DNA of 64,000 nt from Aquila chrysaetos chrysaetos (lineage: Eukaryota; Chordata; Aves; Accipitriformes; Accipitridae), in assembly GCF_900496995.4 (NCBI RefSeq), contig NW_024470394.1:62001-126000 (forward strand), in the 5' to 3' direction. Below, one piece after another: positions 10,370-22,629 of this stretch. The position numbers and the translations under genes are program-made. The notes under the pieces were generated by a model that saw nothing but the letters and a program-made list of their open reading frames with translations, was not told the DNA's origin and did no database searches. The first letter of the stretch is position 1. Every line of letters starts with the position of its first letter.

Positions 10370-10966
10370 AAAGGAAAACCAAATACTTTTTTATCATATA
10401 AGTATTTTATTGGATGTATATAAATATCTGCATACCTTCTTAGTATGAAGTGAATTATGGAGATTTGTTCTCTATTTTTCATTTTACTCTTTGAAGTTTT
10501 ACACTTCGCTTTCAGCTTTATTGACCGAGCAAGCAAGATGTGCAGCAGTGAGTCACTTTGCTAGAGTGATTTGAACAAACCGGTGTTAAGACAAACTGAT
10601 ACCGTTCTGAACGCATTCTTAGCGTAAAAGTAAACGCTCTTGCCAGGGTTGGAAAGTGTCTCCTCCCCTCCTCACAGCCCTGCTGCAGGGAGATAATCCC
10701 GGGGGGCTGCAGGACAAGGCTGTAACGTCATCAGAATCTACGCTTACGGATCCACCGCAATAGCCACAGCCCTTGCGCTGCTGCTGCTGCTGCACATCTT
10801 GCTCGCTCGGCCAATAAAGCTGAAAGCGAAGTGTAAAACTTCAAAGAGTAAAATGAAAAATAAAGAACAAATCTCCAGAATTCACTTCATACTAAGAAGG
10901 TATGCAGATATTTATATACATCCAATAAAATACTAATATGATAAAAAAGTATTTGGTTTTCCTTTT
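10370..10966. repeat. Foldback element: about 180-bp inverted arms around a 238-bp loop
   Basis: The left arm (10370-10548, starting aaaggaaaaccaaatactt) is the near-perfect reverse complement of the right arm (10787-10966). Each arm includes an AATAAA-type signal next to cgagcaagcaagatgtgc or its complement. The loop is GC-richer and carries a CTG/CAG run at its right edge. A second copy lies at 26587-27040 in opposite orientation, with only the start of its second arm retained. It could be a non-autonomous foldback element or two LTR ends fused head to head; no terminal duplication is evident. Confidence 0.75.
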
Positions 10967-11395
10967 GCACTAACTTAACTTGCACAGCCGTGAACTGACA
11001 CCATTAAATCAGCCATCTCCAAAATACAGAGTTATTATTTGACTACAGGGCGTTTTGTGTGTGTTACATGATTCGGAGGGACACCTGTACTGCCCAAGAG
11101 AGATGCTACTGACTGCCAGGGAAATGCACCACTGAAAGCCAGACAGAAATAAAGTACTTTGGAGCACCCTGTCAAAATATTGGGAAAAAAACCCGTAACA
11201 TTTAGCTGCCTCTCTTTTTAAACATGTAGAACAAAGACCTAACTGCTTAAGCGCACCTAATTAATTCTGTGCTACAGCTACTGGCAGTTACGGTTTTAAA
11301 CAATGCAAGTCAGTTTGTAAATTATACAATTTTAACTTCTTTTAAAGTTTCATTTATGACAGAAAAAAAAAATCAGTGAGATAAGAGATCCCTCC
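10967..11395. other. Spacer segment, inverted duplicate of 26233-26580
   Basis: AT-rich sequence without recognisable exons. It is the reverse complement of 26233-26580, apart from about 70 bases (near 11045-11115) missing from the other copy. The right boundary, at ataagagatccc, is where the retroviral LTR abuts in the other copy. Confidence 0.7.
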
Positions 11396-12043
11396 TATGC
11401 TTTTACTTTTGGGGGGGGTGGAAATTCAAATCCCCAGTGCTGCAATACCTCAGGCTACCAAAAAGGACTGGCAGATTTCCTATTGGCTGTACTGCAGCGT
11501 GCAGAGGAACACGTTTTTAAGAGATCTCGACTGTTACAGCTGAGAACCCAAAAAGCAGCGATGCAATCAACTTTCAAAAGACGTGCTGTACTTGCGTCTT
11601 TGGAAGGAAATCAACTTTTTTTTTTTTTTTTAAGAGTGAACAGTCTTGTTGCTGATGACTTCTACCGCCAAGTACAGCATCGCTGAAGATCCGCTCTGGT
11701 GGAAAGCTCATAAAATGCAACTTCTTTGAATGAGAAAGATTTCCATTTTGGAAAAACCTCTTTCAAACTAAAATCAAAACTACACACTGCAGGGCAGTGG
11801 TCTCTGCTCCCTCAACTTAGCTTCCAGAGGGCCGGGGGTCTGCATCCATCCTCAACAAAAACCACATCAGCTAACCAGGATAGTCCTGCAGTTGCCAGGT
11901 TCCGCTTCAACATCTACAAAAAAAGAAAAACAAACAAACAAACAAACCAACCACAACCAAAAAAACCCAGTACCAGCAGTCATGTCAATCGACACAGACC
12001 TCTTCCGCAACAAACCCCTCCTCAAAAGCAATATGGCCTTCCT
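11396..12043. other. AT-rich spacer, no gene seen
   Basis: Two short open frames (11483-11686 and 11726-12217, +) have no domain and no splice-site support. The stretch contains a T-run near 11610 and an (AAAC)n-like run near 11930-11960, typical of intergenic sequence. Confidence 0.5.
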
Positions 12044-12680
12044 GTTAAGGAATTTTCAGATGTGGGTTTCTCTAGGTTTGCTTTATTAACAACTCAGAGT
12101 TGGGCCACCACCGCAGCGAATGGCCCACTTCCAAAAGTTTCCAAACCTTATATACCCTTTTGCCACCCATTGTCCCAATCCAAAGTCTCTGTAATTTTCC
12201 AGCTGAAGCCTCTGTAATTTTCCAGCCAATTTTCTGTTCTCATATCGTTATCATTCATCATCTTATCTCATCCATTCTCCATTCTCATGTCTCGGCTCTT
12301 CTGAGATTGGTGGTCACAGGCAGAAGGTCTCCGGTCACCATCGTCACTTATCTTCTTACACTTCAAAGGTACCTATGAATTTCTAAAGAAACTACTCAGG
12401 TTATTTTATTAATTTATCTTGTTCTAAAGTTAATCACTTACTCCCATGTCTTAGGTCTAAGATGTGTGATCCTTCCTCTGTTGATTCAGCTTGTCTGGAT
12501 TTTAAGCCAGCCATGAAAAGGGAGTCTCATAGAACAATTCTGCAGCTCGTAGATATTGTTTTATAAGCACCTGCATTCTATTAATCGTATCTAAACCAAT
12601 TTCTAATCATTAGCTATATGTCTGATACAAATAGTCTTAAAACAATAAGGCTTAAGGCCTTGTTCCTTTTACACTTCCGC
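12044..12680 (-). mobile_element. Possible solo LTR, antisense (weak)
   Basis: On - a TATA-like gggtatataagg (about 12150) is followed about 65 bases later by an AATAAA in ctgagttgttaataaagc (about 12085), the spacing of an LTR promoter and polyadenylation signal. Upstream on - there is a short duplicated element (ctctgtaattttccagc on + at about 12186 and 12211) that could be enhancer-like. No internal region, primer site or target duplication is identified, so this is a tentative fossil call. Confidence 0.3.
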
Positions 12681-13575
12681 TCACCTGCTCCACAGCGATC
12701 GCTGCGTTGGACGCTGCGGACGTCATCGCTTGTAGCACCTAAGGTACCAAAAGACAGAAAACTACCGTTGCACTTGTGAGAAGTCACCAGCCCCACGCTC
12801 CTCCTTGCTACCACACAGCTCACCTCAAATGCTCATCTAATTCCAAAGGCAGCCCACGCAGCGCCTGCAAAACAGTTTAGGTGTATCAATATATTAACCA
12901 TAGACTCTTACTGCTGTTCCCTGACTCTGCATCCCCAGGCAGAGCGGCTCCAAGCCAAACACGCACGTGCGTACACTGACAATACAGAGAACGCTACAAA
13001 CAGTGGGACTCAAAAATGAGAGAAAACTCTCAGCGAGAAGAATGACTCCCAGATGGGAGATGCTGTCGGGCAAGAAGACCTACGGGGCTGCAACGGCGAG
13101 GCAAGGAGGCTCTATGGGAGCCCCAGAGAAAAAAAAAAGTCAAATGTAACGGCCCGCGACAAGAACTTACTGTCAAAACTGGGACAATGGATGCACAAGA
13201 AGCCAGGCTGTAAGGCCTAAGACCCTAAAGACGTGGAGAAGAAACCCCAGAAAGCAGACCCCATGAAAACAGGGCTCTCAGGAGAAGAGCTGCTGACGCA
13301 GCCCTGATAGCCACTGCAAGCAGAATCATCCAGAAACATCCACAACACAACGCACGCAAGACAGATCCAGGATTTAAGCTTCAGTTGCAAGACAAGACGC
13401 GCTTGGCCGACTCTACGCAGACGAGGCAAGGCATTCAAGACTACAGACTGAGGGGCACGCCAAACTTGCTGAGCACCAAGCCCACCGAGACCTGCGGAAG
13501 GCGGAACGAAGGACACAGACTACACAACAGCACGGGTGGGAACTGCCCTGCCTGGCACACACACGTATTGCACGG
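12681..13575. other. Spacer, nothing recognised
   Basis: Moderately GC-balanced sequence with short frames (for example 12967-13149, +) lacking any familiar motif. No splice-supported exon, RNA gene or repeat was seen. Confidence 0.4.
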
Positions 13576-13728
13576 GAGAGTGTCGTGGTTTAACCCCAGG
13601 CAGCAACTAAGCACCACGCAGCCGCTCGCTCACTCGCCCCCCCACCCAGTGGGATGCTTGTTCTACAGAAATCGTTGTTATCTCAACCCACGAGTTTTAC
13701 CTTCTTTTTCCCGATTTTCTCCCCCATC
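13576..13728 (-). mobile_element. Avian LTR fragment cut by the gap
   Basis: The sequence tgtcgtggtttaaccccagg, followed by cagcaactaagcaccacgca and cccacccagtgggatg, resembles one end of a widespread avian endogenous-retrovirus LTR, from memory of bird genomes. It runs into the run of Ns at 13729, so its other end is unknown. Confidence 0.5.
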
Positions 13729-14228
13729 NNNNNNNNNNNNNNNNNNNNNNNNNNNNNNNNNNNNNNNNNNNNNNNNNNNNNNNNNNNNNNNNNNNNNNNN
13801 NNNNNNNNNNNNNNNNNNNNNNNNNNNNNNNNNNNNNNNNNNNNNNNNNNNNNNNNNNNNNNNNNNNNNNNNNNNNNNNNNNNNNNNNNNNNNNNNNNNN
13901 NNNNNNNNNNNNNNNNNNNNNNNNNNNNNNNNNNNNNNNNNNNNNNNNNNNNNNNNNNNNNNNNNNNNNNNNNNNNNNNNNNNNNNNNNNNNNNNNNNNN
14001 NNNNNNNNNNNNNNNNNNNNNNNNNNNNNNNNNNNNNNNNNNNNNNNNNNNNNNNNNNNNNNNNNNNNNNNNNNNNNNNNNNNNNNNNNNNNNNNNNNNN
14101 NNNNNNNNNNNNNNNNNNNNNNNNNNNNNNNNNNNNNNNNNNNNNNNNNNNNNNNNNNNNNNNNNNNNNNNNNNNNNNNNNNNNNNNNNNNNNNNNNNNN
14201 NNNNNNNNNNNNNNNNNNNNNNNNNNNN
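13729..14228. other. Assembly gap (500 N)
   Basis: Exactly 500 Ns, a conventional placeholder for a gap of unknown size. It separates the spacer from a minisatellite array, so the true length of array B here and the continuity of the palindrome are unproven. Confidence 0.99.
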
Positions 14229-15565
14229 TCAGAACCAATTTTTGGGGCTGCAGCATCCCTTTTGGGGGTGTTCTGGGGCCCCAGTACGCCTCTTGGGGGT
14301 GCTCTGGGGCCTCATCACCCGTTTTGGGGCCGCAGCACCCATTTTGTGTCCGCAGCACCCCTTTTGGGTATGCTCTGGGGCCCCGGCACCCATTTTGGGG
14401 CGGCAGCACCCGTTTTGGGGGTGCTCAGGAGTCTCAACACCTGTTTTGGGGCCTCAGAATCTGTTTTGGGGGTGCTCTGGGGCTGCAGCACCCATTTTGG
14501 GGCCACAGCACCCGTTTTGGGGGTGCTCTGGGGCCGAGGCACCCATTTTGTGGCCGCAGCACCCCTCTTGGGGGTGCTCTGGGGCTGCAGCACCCATTTT
14601 GGGGCTGCAGCACCCGTTTTGGGGGTGCTCTGGGGCTGCAGCACCCGTTTTGGGGTGTCAGAACACGATTTGGGGGTGCTCTGGGGCTGCAGCACCCGTT
14701 TTGGGGTGTCAGAACATGATTTGGGGGTGCTGTGGGGCCGAGGCACCTGTTTTGGGGCTGCAGCATCAGTTTTGCGGGTGCTCTGTAGCCCCAGTACCCA
14801 TTTTGGGGGTGCTCTGGGGACCCAGCACCCGTTTTGGGGCTGCAGCATCCCTTTTGGGGGTGCTCTGTGGCCCCAGTACCCATTTTGGGGGTGCTCTGGC
14901 GCCTCAGCACCCATTTTGGTGCCTCAGAACACAATTTGGGGGTGGTCTGGGGCCCCGGCACCCATTTTGTGGCCGCAGCACCCCTCTTGGGGGCTGCTCT
15001 GGGGCTGCAGCACCCGTTTTGGGGCCTCAGAACCCGATTTGGGGGTGCTCTGGGGCCGCAGCACCCATTTTGGGGCTGCAGCACCTGTTTTGGGGGTGCT
15101 CTGGGGCCGCAGCACCCGTTTTGGGGCCTCAGAACCCGATTTGGGGGTGCTCTGGGGCCGCAGCACCCGTTTTGGGGCCGCAGCACCCGTTTTGGGGCCT
15201 CAGAACCCGATTTGGGGGTGCTCTGGGGCCCCAGCACCCGTTTTGGGGCTGTAGCACCTCTCTTGGGGGTGCTCTGGGGCTGCAGCACCCGTTTTGGGGG
15301 TGCTCTGTGGCCCCAGTACCAATTTGGGGGGTGCTCTGGGGCTGCAGCACCCGTTTTGGGGCTGCAGCACCCCTTTTGGGTGTGCTCTGGGGCCTCAGCA
15401 CCCGTTTTGGGGCCTCAGAACATGATTTAGGGGTGCTCTAGGGCCGCAGCACCCGTTTTGGGAGTGCTCTGGAGCTGCAGCACCCATTTTGGGGCCACAG
15501 CACCCGTTTTGGGGCTGCAGCACCCGTTTTGGGGGTGCTCTGGGGCCCCATCACCCGTTCTGCAC
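14229..15565. repeat. Minisatellite array B, first locus (left end in gap)
   Basis: Units of 31 bp (gggggtgctctggggctgca followed by gcacccgtttt) mixed with a 20-bp subunit (ggggctgcagcacccgtttt) and a variant carrying ggcctcagaacccgattt. All six frames stay open across the array because the units are stop-poor, so the long open frames here are artefacts. The same family lies at 41670-44275 and 56505-60425. Confidence 0.93.
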
Positions 15566-15699
15566 CGTTCTGTATCTATTTATCCCCCAGTATTCATCCG
15601 CGGACCAAAAATCCCGTCTTTTAACCCCTCCGTATACAGCTGAAATAAGAATTTGGGATTTATTTTTTTTCTTTTTTTGTTTGTTTGTTTGTTTTTCAG

Positions 15700-15900
15700 A
15701 TGTCGTGGCGTAAGCATCTCGCGATGCTCAGCAGGGCGCGGGGCCGAGAGGGACGTTCGCGACCCGGGGAGCCCGTCCCGGTGCGGAGCAGAGCACGAGA
15801 TGTGCAGGCACGTACCTATGTAAAAGGCATTATGAAAGTCACAAGCTGCCGGTCGGGGTCTTTTCCCTTGGTTTGTGCTTTTTTTGGGGGGGGTGAATAA
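15700..15900 (+). other. Conserved exon-like block beside copy 2
   Basis: A long pyrimidine tract (ttttttctttttttgtttg and on to tttttcag) gives a strong splice-acceptor look right before 15700. The following 67-codon frame (MSWRKHLAMLSRARGREG start, FFGGGE end, TAA stop) is GC-rich and preserved in four places in the window. No family recognised. It lies downstream of minisatellite B and converges on USP42-like copy 2. Confidence 0.35.
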
Positions 15901-16139
15901 GAAGGAGGGGGTCCGGGGGGGGTGATGACATCATTTGGGGCACCCCAATGTCACCGGGGAGGGGCAGGGATGTGGCGGAGGAGAGCAGGTGAATGAGGGA
16001 TGGGGGGTCCCCCCCCCAAAAAAGGGGGATCCCAGCCCAAAAATGCCTGAACATGGATGGAGGGGGAGTGTTAAAAAATACTAAAACACTAATATGGGTG
16101 TGAGGTGTTGAAACGGAGAAAAAAAAAAATCTCTCATTC

Positions 16140-16275
16140 TCATATATATTGAAAAATAATATTCATTTATATGTAAAAGGATTTAAAAATAAACCTCCAT
16201 GTCTAATATATTAGACCGAAGCTATTTTAGAATTATATATTATACTATATAATATTATATATAGTATATATTCTC
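16140..16275. repeat. AT-rich palindromic tract 3' of copy 2
   Basis: Counterpart of the tract near 9100, with gtctaatatattagac preserved and small length differences in the alternating AT run. Confidence 0.65.
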
Positions 16276-18364
16276 TGGTATTTCCACCAATTGCCCCAAA
16301 ACCTTACAGAGAAGGAAACACCCCAATAATGACCATGCAAGGCCAAGCAAATGTTTTTAATTCTGTCTTTGTCTTTTCTTGCCTCTTGGCTCCAACCGAG
16401 TGTTGTTTTTTGCAAGGTGATCCCAAAAGCAGAAAACAAATAGAAGCTCTTCCTCCAGGGACCTGTGGGCAGGCGCGGGCAGCTGGCAGAGTTTTCCGAG
16501 TGCTCTGGAAGTTCTTTCTGAGCTTTTCCTGGCCAGAGGCAGCGCTGGGAGGAGGGGAGAGGGTGGGCTGCCGGTTTGTCCTTTGTTGCAGCTTGGTCCT
16601 TGCTTTGGTACTTCCATGGATTCTTCTTCCCCCTCTTCCTCCTACTCCAGCATTGCAGAAGTTAGATGTTGTGCTTCTGCCCTCATCCTGGGAAGCCCTT
16701 CTCTCTCCTCCCGGCTGAGGGGTCGTTAGTTGCGGTTGTCCACGAAGCCAGGCTGCGGAGATCGTAACCCCTGCCCGCAGGGATCTGCTTCGCTCCCTCC
16801 TGCCTCGGCAGGATTTGGTCCTGAGCAACCCCGGGGTCCGGAGCCTGCTTGGAGCGGGCACTGGAGGGTCCTGGAGCCGCATCGTCCCTTGGGGACTCAC
16901 TCACGACGTGGAGGACTTCTTCTCACGCTTCTTCTCCGTCCTCCTCTCGCGGAGCGATGGTCGTCCGTGTACTCCACGAACCGGCTGCAGGAGATACTTA
17001 TAACCCCGCCGCGGGGATCGGCTTCCCGTGCTCTCTCCCGCAGCTGAGCTTGCTCCCCGGCATCCCGGGATTGCGGGAACCCGCTTGGAAGCTGGCGTTC
17101 GGAGGTCCACGGAGGGGAGTCAATCCTGGGCGGGCTTGTTCAATGACTCGGAGAACTAGGTCTCCTCCTCCTCCTCGCTGAAGCCCACGGTAGTCCGTGT
17201 ACTCCACGAAAGCGGCTGCGGGAGAGTAGAACCCCTAAAAACCCCGCCGCGGGGATCGGCTTCCGTTCGTTCCTTTCCCCAGCATCTTTGCTCCCGAGCA
17301 GCCCCGTGATGCGGGAGCCCACCGGGGAGCTGGCGTGGAGGTCCACGGAGGTGAGTCCATCCCGGAGGGCTTCTTCACGACTCGGACTTCCTCCTCCTCC
17401 CCTTGCTGAGAGGCCTGTAGTCCGTGGGGACCGTGCAGCCAGGCTGCGGAAATCGTGTCCCGTTGCGGGAAGCTGCTCCAGCCCTCTCCATGATTCACGT
17501 TCCCTCTGGCAGCAGGAACAGGAGCTGAATCCGTCCTCCTCCTCCTCGTCGTCGTGGTGTTGCACGGCGTGCAGCCCAAGGTCAAACAGTTGACGGCCAG
17601 AACGGGAAGCCAGGTTGGGTTCTGGACGGTGTACGAGGCCACGCTGCGCCCAGCCTGGCCGGGCTGCAGATGCCCTCCCGTGATCTGGCCAGTTTAACTG
17701 GCTGGTGCTGGTCCTTGTAGAGGAGCTGGTGTCCTCTGGGAATCCTCCATGCCCACCGCGTGTTCTGCAAAAGAGCTGTGAAAGGCCCTGCCCTTTCCCC
17801 GTGAAAGGACCAGAACGGTGGGGAACCCCAGAAACCGTGGGAGGGGCCAGCTAAGGGCGGTCCCAGAGCTTCTCCCGGCGGGCCGCAAGGCAGAAGAACC
17901 AAAGGTGGACAAATGGGGTGGATCGAGGTGGGATTGCTTTGAGAGGGAGAAGCGTTGCAGCTTTGAAGAAAGCTGCAGCCTGGGAGGGAAAAGAGAACGA
18001 TGCCAAGATCCCGGAAAGAAATGCACTGATCCATCTCCCCGGACTTACCTTAGTCCTAGGAAGAAGACCCCATGGTCCCGCAGGATCTACCTGCTTGCTG
18101 CCGGCCGCCCACTGCCTCAGGAAGGCGCGGGCATGTGATGGTATCCGTGGGGAAGAAGGCCTTCCTCCCCTGAAATCAGGGCTCCTGGAGAAAAAAAGTG
18201 ATTTCTATTTAGGGCTGTTCTTGCAGCTTTCCCTGGGGTCCAGCCACTGTCTTGGAGCGGTTTCTATGACAGAGAGAAGACGTATCCGAACCTACAAATT
18301 TGAAATTTGGTTGGGGTCTTCCCGCCAGGTCTGCCCTTGTCGGAGCAAGACCTCATCTTTATAC

Positions 18365-18714
18365 TCCCTATGGCCTCCGTTTCAGAGAATCGTAAAATGG
18401 TCGGGGTTGGCGGGGACCTTCAAGATCGTCTCGTTCCGTCTCCCCTGCCATGGGCAGGGACACCTTCCACTAGACCAGGTTGTTCAAAGCCCCGTCCAAC
18501 CTGGGCTTGGACGCTTTCAGGGAAAGGGCATCCACAACTGCTCTGGGCAACCTCTTCCAGTGTCTCACCACCCTCACCGTAAAGAATTTCTTCCTAACAG
18601 CTAACCTAAACCTACCCTCTTTCAGTTTAAAACCGTTCCCCCCTCGTCCTATCACTGCAATCCCTCGTAAAAAGTCCCTTCCCATCCTTCCCTTTAAGTA
18701 CTCTCCTGTTATTA
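18365..18714 (-). mobile_element. CR1 3'-end fragment in intron 10 of copy 2
   Basis: Orthologous by position to the CR1 piece at 6719-7065; begins at the exon 10 donor and ends before tctgaaacggag-type intron sequence. Confidence 0.88.
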
Positions 18715-21496
18715 CCTGACATAAAACAGCAAATAGGCTTGCTGCTGGAGAACCGTGCTGATGTCACAACGATCCACAGATGAATCGTCCATCTCGTACC
18801 ACAGCCCATTGCTGGCCTGTAAAAAAAAAAGGCAACGGTATCTGGAGACGAACTGCGTGGTTTCTCCACAGAAACGGAGGCAGAAGAACTACAGAACCAA
18901 GAGTACGCCAAAACAAACCCAACCCAGCCTCTAAGGAGACCTTCTCCTTGGCTGCCAGTATCGCTGCCGTCAAAGTTTGTCTTCCTCAGCACACGTTTTT
19001 CTCGTGTGTGGGAGGAAGTTGCTCTTTACCTTCGTGTAGCAGAAATAGTGTCCCGAATCACAGCTATTACCGCTATGCACCAGGACAGCGTATAAAGAGT
19101 AGAAGAGCGGTTCTCCATCCGTCTGAGACATGTACGGGCGAAGATCCAAGCAGTTGGAATACTTCACAACCTACGGAGAGACCAGGAGCGCTCAGAAACG
19201 ATCCCGAAACACTCCACGAAGTAGCCTTCCAAGACCAGGGGCCAGAGGTGTATAAATACATCTTTGGGGCTCATGAACACTTGTTTTTTTTTCCCCAAAG
19301 CAACAGGTAATGGTTTGGGTGGCAGGAAACTGTTCTCGGCCAAAGCAGCTCTCTCGGAGCAGAGTACGTCCTTGTCTTCCCGCGGCAACTCTCCTCTCCC
19401 CAGAAGGGAACACGAAAAACTCAACATGAGTTGAGTGAAAGAAAGAAAGAAAGTTTCTTTTCACGCTTGCGAAAGAGCGTACTGCTTTGGGAAATAGCCC
19501 GCTCCAGGACGAGAACGTCGCCCTCCAGTTGCAGACGCACCTTGTCGATCTTCCCGCCGGTGAAGTCTTCAAACCTCTTCAGACAGACGGTGAGAACCTT
19601 GGGCGCGCGATGGATTGTAAACCTCTTGGAGGCGGCGACCTTCTTGTTACACCTTGAAACCAAGCACAGAGCCAAGTGCTGAAACGCGACCTTCATAGAC
19701 GCCCTAGCTTGCCCCAAGAAGGCCAGACATCCTTTCACGTCTCCACCACCGCCCCTCCGCTGTTTTTAAGGCTGCTCGGATGCATAAAGCCGTATTAAAA
19801 TCCCCGTGCCTCGTTATTGCGCATCTAACCCATGTGAAAAAATGACTTGCGCTAGAGTATGTGCAGCACCTTCACGCAGGATCTAGTATTAATATGGTGT
19901 TAATAATCATCTTACTGGCTGCATGTAAAGCAGTTTTCACCGTCCAGCTGCTCGGTTTCACGAAGTCCGTCAGCGCTGCGGTGACAGATGAGACCGCCTG
20001 GAGGAGCGAGAAAGGAGAGAACTGATCTCCGGGAAATGCCGTCGCCCAAACTCGGATCAGGAGTTGACAAGAAGACCCAGGCAGCTGACGCGAGCCACCG
20101 GGAACCCGCAAGCGGCGCCCACGAGGGAGGCAGAACGAGGGCACGATGCCGAACATTTCCCTCGATTCCTGGGGCTATCAAGAGCTACGTCTCTGCCGCC
20201 GCTGCTCAGTTCAGCTACCGATGGCGTGCAGGGTCATCAATAATGAAAATAAGACAACCCGTCAGCCTAGGAGTCAGACGGGTGTTGAGGGAGGGCAAAA
20301 AGAAGGAGGATGCAGAGGGATCCTTCCATTCCACTTCCCACCCACCACCAAGCTCTCTTGTGTTCACGATACGCGTTTTTAAGCAACTGCCTTGATTCTG
20401 GAAAGCTACAGGGGCCGTGCGACGTCTTGAAGCGCAATTACAAGCTCTCTTACCTTGATATCCAAAGGAATATCCAGAAAGGCCTCGTAGGAATCGGAAG
20501 CCACTTTGCAGCTCGAGCACGTGACTGGAAGGAAATTCAAAATGCTCAGCGGTAGGGGAAGTCAAGGGTGCCGCTTTACGTCCTTCATACTACTGCGCCA
20601 GTCACACCGTCGGCTGTTCATCGCAGGCAGACAGAAGGGCACAGACAATTCCAAGGAGAGCAACGGTTGTGGAAAAAGTACCTCTGGATCTCAGAAAGCC
20701 CCAAATATTGGTGGATGATGGTAGTCGATTCAGAAGAGGTGTCCAAACTGGAAATAAATGGTAAGGCAGAGAGTTATCTCCTCCCCCGAGAGTTTGCTTT
20801 GTGTGGAAAGCCCTGGGCATAGTTTTTCCTTGACGGCACTACACCAAGGAGTCCAAAGGGCTCGGGAACATCGCAAAGGGAATTTGCTTGCGCTTACTCG
20901 CTGATTCCGCTCAGGCAAGCTCTCTGCATGGCATCAATAGCGTAACGTAAGAACTCGTGGGCATCTTCCTGCATGCCAAGCTGGAAATGTTCTCCTATTA
21001 CTAAAAAAGAGAAGTTAGTCGCTTTCTCCTACAAGAACAGAAGAAAACTCGTCAAAGCACCTGAAATGACTCACGTGTGAGAACACTGATGACTGGCCGA
21101 AGGATAGATGACCCTGCCTGACGAGCGCAGGACGGTGTTAACGTGGTTTTCCATTCTACACATCACGCAGAAGCCTTGCTGACGACCTGAAGAGGGAGGG
21201 AGGGAAGCAAGAGCCTTAGGTGAGCAAAACATCCGCAGCGATGGGAAACCGAGTGGGGATTTTTGAAGTTCTAAGAACAGTCTCCGCTCCTGCCAAGGTG
21301 AGAGCGTCCCAACAAGCCCAGGCCATTTAGTGCAGAGAAAACTTTCTTTCAGAGGGGATGTGAAACTGACAGAATATTTCTGTGCAATAAGCAAAGAGGG
21401 TTTAACCTGCAGGAATAGGGACCAAGACCTGGGGCTAGAAAGGGGTGCCCTTCCGAAGATGAACACGGCTAGATACGGCAAGCGCCTTCTAGGCTT

Positions 21497-21755
21497 GAGT
21501 GTTCAAAGAAGGAATTGGCAAAGAAGGGCTGCTTTTCTCTTAAATTCCGCATTCTTGGAATTTAAGAATTCTCGGGGAATTGGCAAAGAAGGGCTGCTTT
21601 TCTCTTAAATTCCGCATTCTTGGAATTTAAGAATTCTCGGGGAATTGGCAAAGAAGGGCTGCTTTTCTCTTAAATTCCGCATTCTTGGAATTTAAGAATT
21701 CTCGGGGAATTGGCAAAGAAGGGCTGCTTGTCTCTTAAATTCCAGATTCTTGGAA
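21497..21755. repeat. Intron 2 minisatellite of copy 2 (4 units)
   Basis: Units contain ggcaaagaagggctgctttt and ggaatttaagaattctcggg, the reverse complement of the copy 1 array. The last unit carries the variant gcttgtc, shared with copy 4 and one unit of copy 3. Confidence 0.9.
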
Positions 21756-22629
21756 TCCTTGGGAAGCGCCTGAGAGATTTACAAGGAGATGTTCGTAAAA
21801 GCACTCACACGACCGGCTGTGCTCACGAGAGAGCAGGTAGTTGGCCAGGGGGGGTGTGTATGTCAGGCACTGCAGGACGGAGTTGAGGAAGCACGTGTTG
21901 TCCGAGTTGTGGAGTCCTGCTCCAGCTCTCCATCGCTGCTGCCAGTCCATGTAAATGTTCTCCGGGGGAAAGAGGATCCTTTGTGGCGGAGCCCATTCCC
22001 TCAGCAACGACTGCAGGGAAACGACATTTGAAAAGAGATGAGACAATATTGTTGCACGAAGGCACGTGTAAAAAAGTTGAGTTCTCTACAGGAGCACCCA
22101 GTACAACCAGCTTAAGCATCCAACACGGAAGCGTCAGGGGAAGCCTAACAGTGCCGTTGAAATTTTTCTGGTCAAGAAAGAGTTTTGGAAAACAACGGGT
22201 TCCCCTGCTGACTTTCCCTAAAGTCCAACAAACCCACGCTCTGCTTTCTGTGCCTTGGGCTACCTTCCTTTCCCTCTAGAGTCTTGAACTGCAGTATCAA
22301 GTCTTCCCTTTTCCTGACTGTAATTTCAGGAAAACAAGCAAGTACCTAGCCCAGAAGGTAACCCTACGAATGTCAGATCTTGCTACGAGCAACGTCTTCT
22401 TTCAAAGATTGTACATAGCTGCAGAGCAGTGACAAAACGCGTCTCCCTGCGTCTAACTGAAAACACCTGGGTAAGTCTTGGGTGCTATCGGGAAACGCCC
22501 CAGAATTCCCTCTTGGTTGTCGGGACCTCAACATTCAGGGGTGGAGCACCAGCCACCTCCGTTGCCTTTGGGGATTCGCAACATCCAAGCCTGCTGCCGA
22601 AGCTGTTACTCACAGGACTCGTTCGCCAT

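Larger units (their letters stand above)
16897..22629 (-). pseudogene. USP42-like: USP42-like, copy 2 (frame-disrupted)
   Basis: All 12 exons are recognisable on - with the same boundaries as copy 1: 22614-22629, 21809-22010, 21075-21186, 20898-21000, 20682-20747, 20454-20524, 19916-19997, 19541-19652, 19030-19170, 18716-18816, 18049-18184, 16897-17764. Exons 2, 3, 5 and 7 differ from copy 1 in length by +1, +1, -2 and -1 nt, and exon 12 carries about 40 extra bases, so the frame is lost repeatedly. Many changes are single-base additions or losses, which could be real decay or unpolished long-read sequence. The catalytic box codes NSDNTC and the His box SCDSGHY. Exon 1 and the upstream region are present. 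If the indels are sequencing errors, this would be another intact gene. Confidence 0.8.

Noticed and set aside
15566-15900. tRNA or other structured small RNA gene near the exon-like block
   Set aside because: No cloverleaf, A-box or B-box pattern could be seen on either strand.
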